The notes below the pieces were generated by a model. That model did no database searches. It was not told the DNA's origin and saw only the letters and a list, made by a program, of their open reading frames with translations. The position numbers and the translations under genes were made by a program. A stretch of DNA of 21,379 nucleotides from Kitasatospora sp040298565 (GTDB lineage: Bacteria > Actinomycetota > Actinomycetes > Streptomycetales > Streptomycetaceae), in the NCBI RefSeq assembly GCF_040298565.1, contig NZ_JBEPAK010000120.1, positions 1 through 21,379 on the forward strand. The letters run 5' to 3'. Position 1 is the stretch's first letter; every line of letters begins with the position of its first letter. Shown here piece by piece: positions 21,205 through 21,379 of this stretch.

Positions 21205-21375
21205 CTACCAGCGGTACCAGCGGCCCCGTCCGCCGGCCGCCGTCGTACCCCGGGCGATGAAGCCGAGCAGCCAGACGACCAGCACGATGACGGCTGCCCA
21301 CCAGAGCACCTTCAACGCGAATCCGGCGCCGAACAGGATCAGAGCGAGCAGAAGGACCAGCAGGAGCGGGACCAT
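21205..21375 (-). CDS. Small hydrophobic two-helix membrane protein
   Basis: 56 residues, starting MVPLLLVLLLALILFG. Two hydrophobic helices (about 2-20 and 23-40) are joined by a short turn with a single Lys22, followed by a Gly/Arg-rich tail ending GRWYRW. This looks like the conserved short 'hydrophobic protein' of streptomycetes; its function is unknown. The ATG at 21375-21373 is only 4 nt from the window edge, so its SD and any upstream start cannot be seen. Codon pattern and a strong downstream terminator support a real gene. It could be a stress-related membrane peptide given the neighbouring catalase, but this is a guess. Confidence 0.7.
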   Translation of the reverse strand: MVPLLLVLLLALILFGAGFALKVLWWAAVIVLVVWLLGFIARGTTAAGGRGRWYRW

Positions 21376-21379
21376 GGTT

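Overview
The window is very GC-rich with strong G/C third-position preference, classic streptomycete leaderless starts (TAGNNT about 7 nt before an ATG), an actinobacterial tRNA-fMet and many actinomycete-typical families. It is chromosomal DNA of Streptomyces or a close relative such as Kitasatospora; the sequence alone does not fix the genus. I see no phage, transposon, plasmid or CRISPR signature.

Layout. (a) 1-2086 (-) is most of a secreted penicillin-acylase-family Ntn-hydrolase whose C-terminus lies off the left edge. Diverging from it, 2369-2755 (+) is a leaderless RidA-family protein that lacks the usual catalytic arginine. A shared 12-bp hairpin separates it from a convergent DUF4180 gene (2811-3179, -). 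(b) 3380-5580 (-) is a two-gene operon: a glycerophosphodiester phosphodiesterase and a UMF1/Atg22-type MFS transporter joined by a 4-nt ATGA overlap. (c) 5912-5988 (+) is an initiator tRNA with a very strong 18-bp terminator, followed by 6133-7632 (+), a leaderless PAP2-phosphatase/diacylglycerol-kinase-like fusion.

(d) 7699-18645 is the centre of interest, a dense cluster of general-stress (sigma-B type) partner-switching parts. A soluble hybrid histidine kinase with four HAMP-like units and two receivers (10209-13664, -) is translationally coupled by a GTGA overlap to an ANTAR-GAF-PAS-PAS-PP2C phosphatase (7699-10212, -). Diverging from the pair are a SigB/F/G-family sigma factor (13965-14837, +), a STAS anti-anti-sigma protein (14920-15315, +) and an RsbW-like ATP-binding protein (15434-15913, +). 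Converging on those is a second SpoIIE-type phosphatase (16024-18645, -) that carries its own RsbW-like kinase domain plus PAS and GAF, the domain set described for OsaC of S. coelicolor.

(e) 18702-20993 (-) is a large-subunit KatE/HPII-type catalase with a good match to a sigma-B-type promoter upstream. 21205-21375 (-) is a 56-residue two-helix membrane protein. Regions d and e together read as sensor kinase, phosphatases, anti-anti-sigma, anti-sigma, sigma factor and an oxidative-stress output. The single parts are known families. The interest lies in their close packing and in some odd details: a receiver with Glu for Asp, kinase and phosphatase in one chain, and putative sigma-B promoters within the cluster. 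All functional links between the genes are inference from domain content and position.
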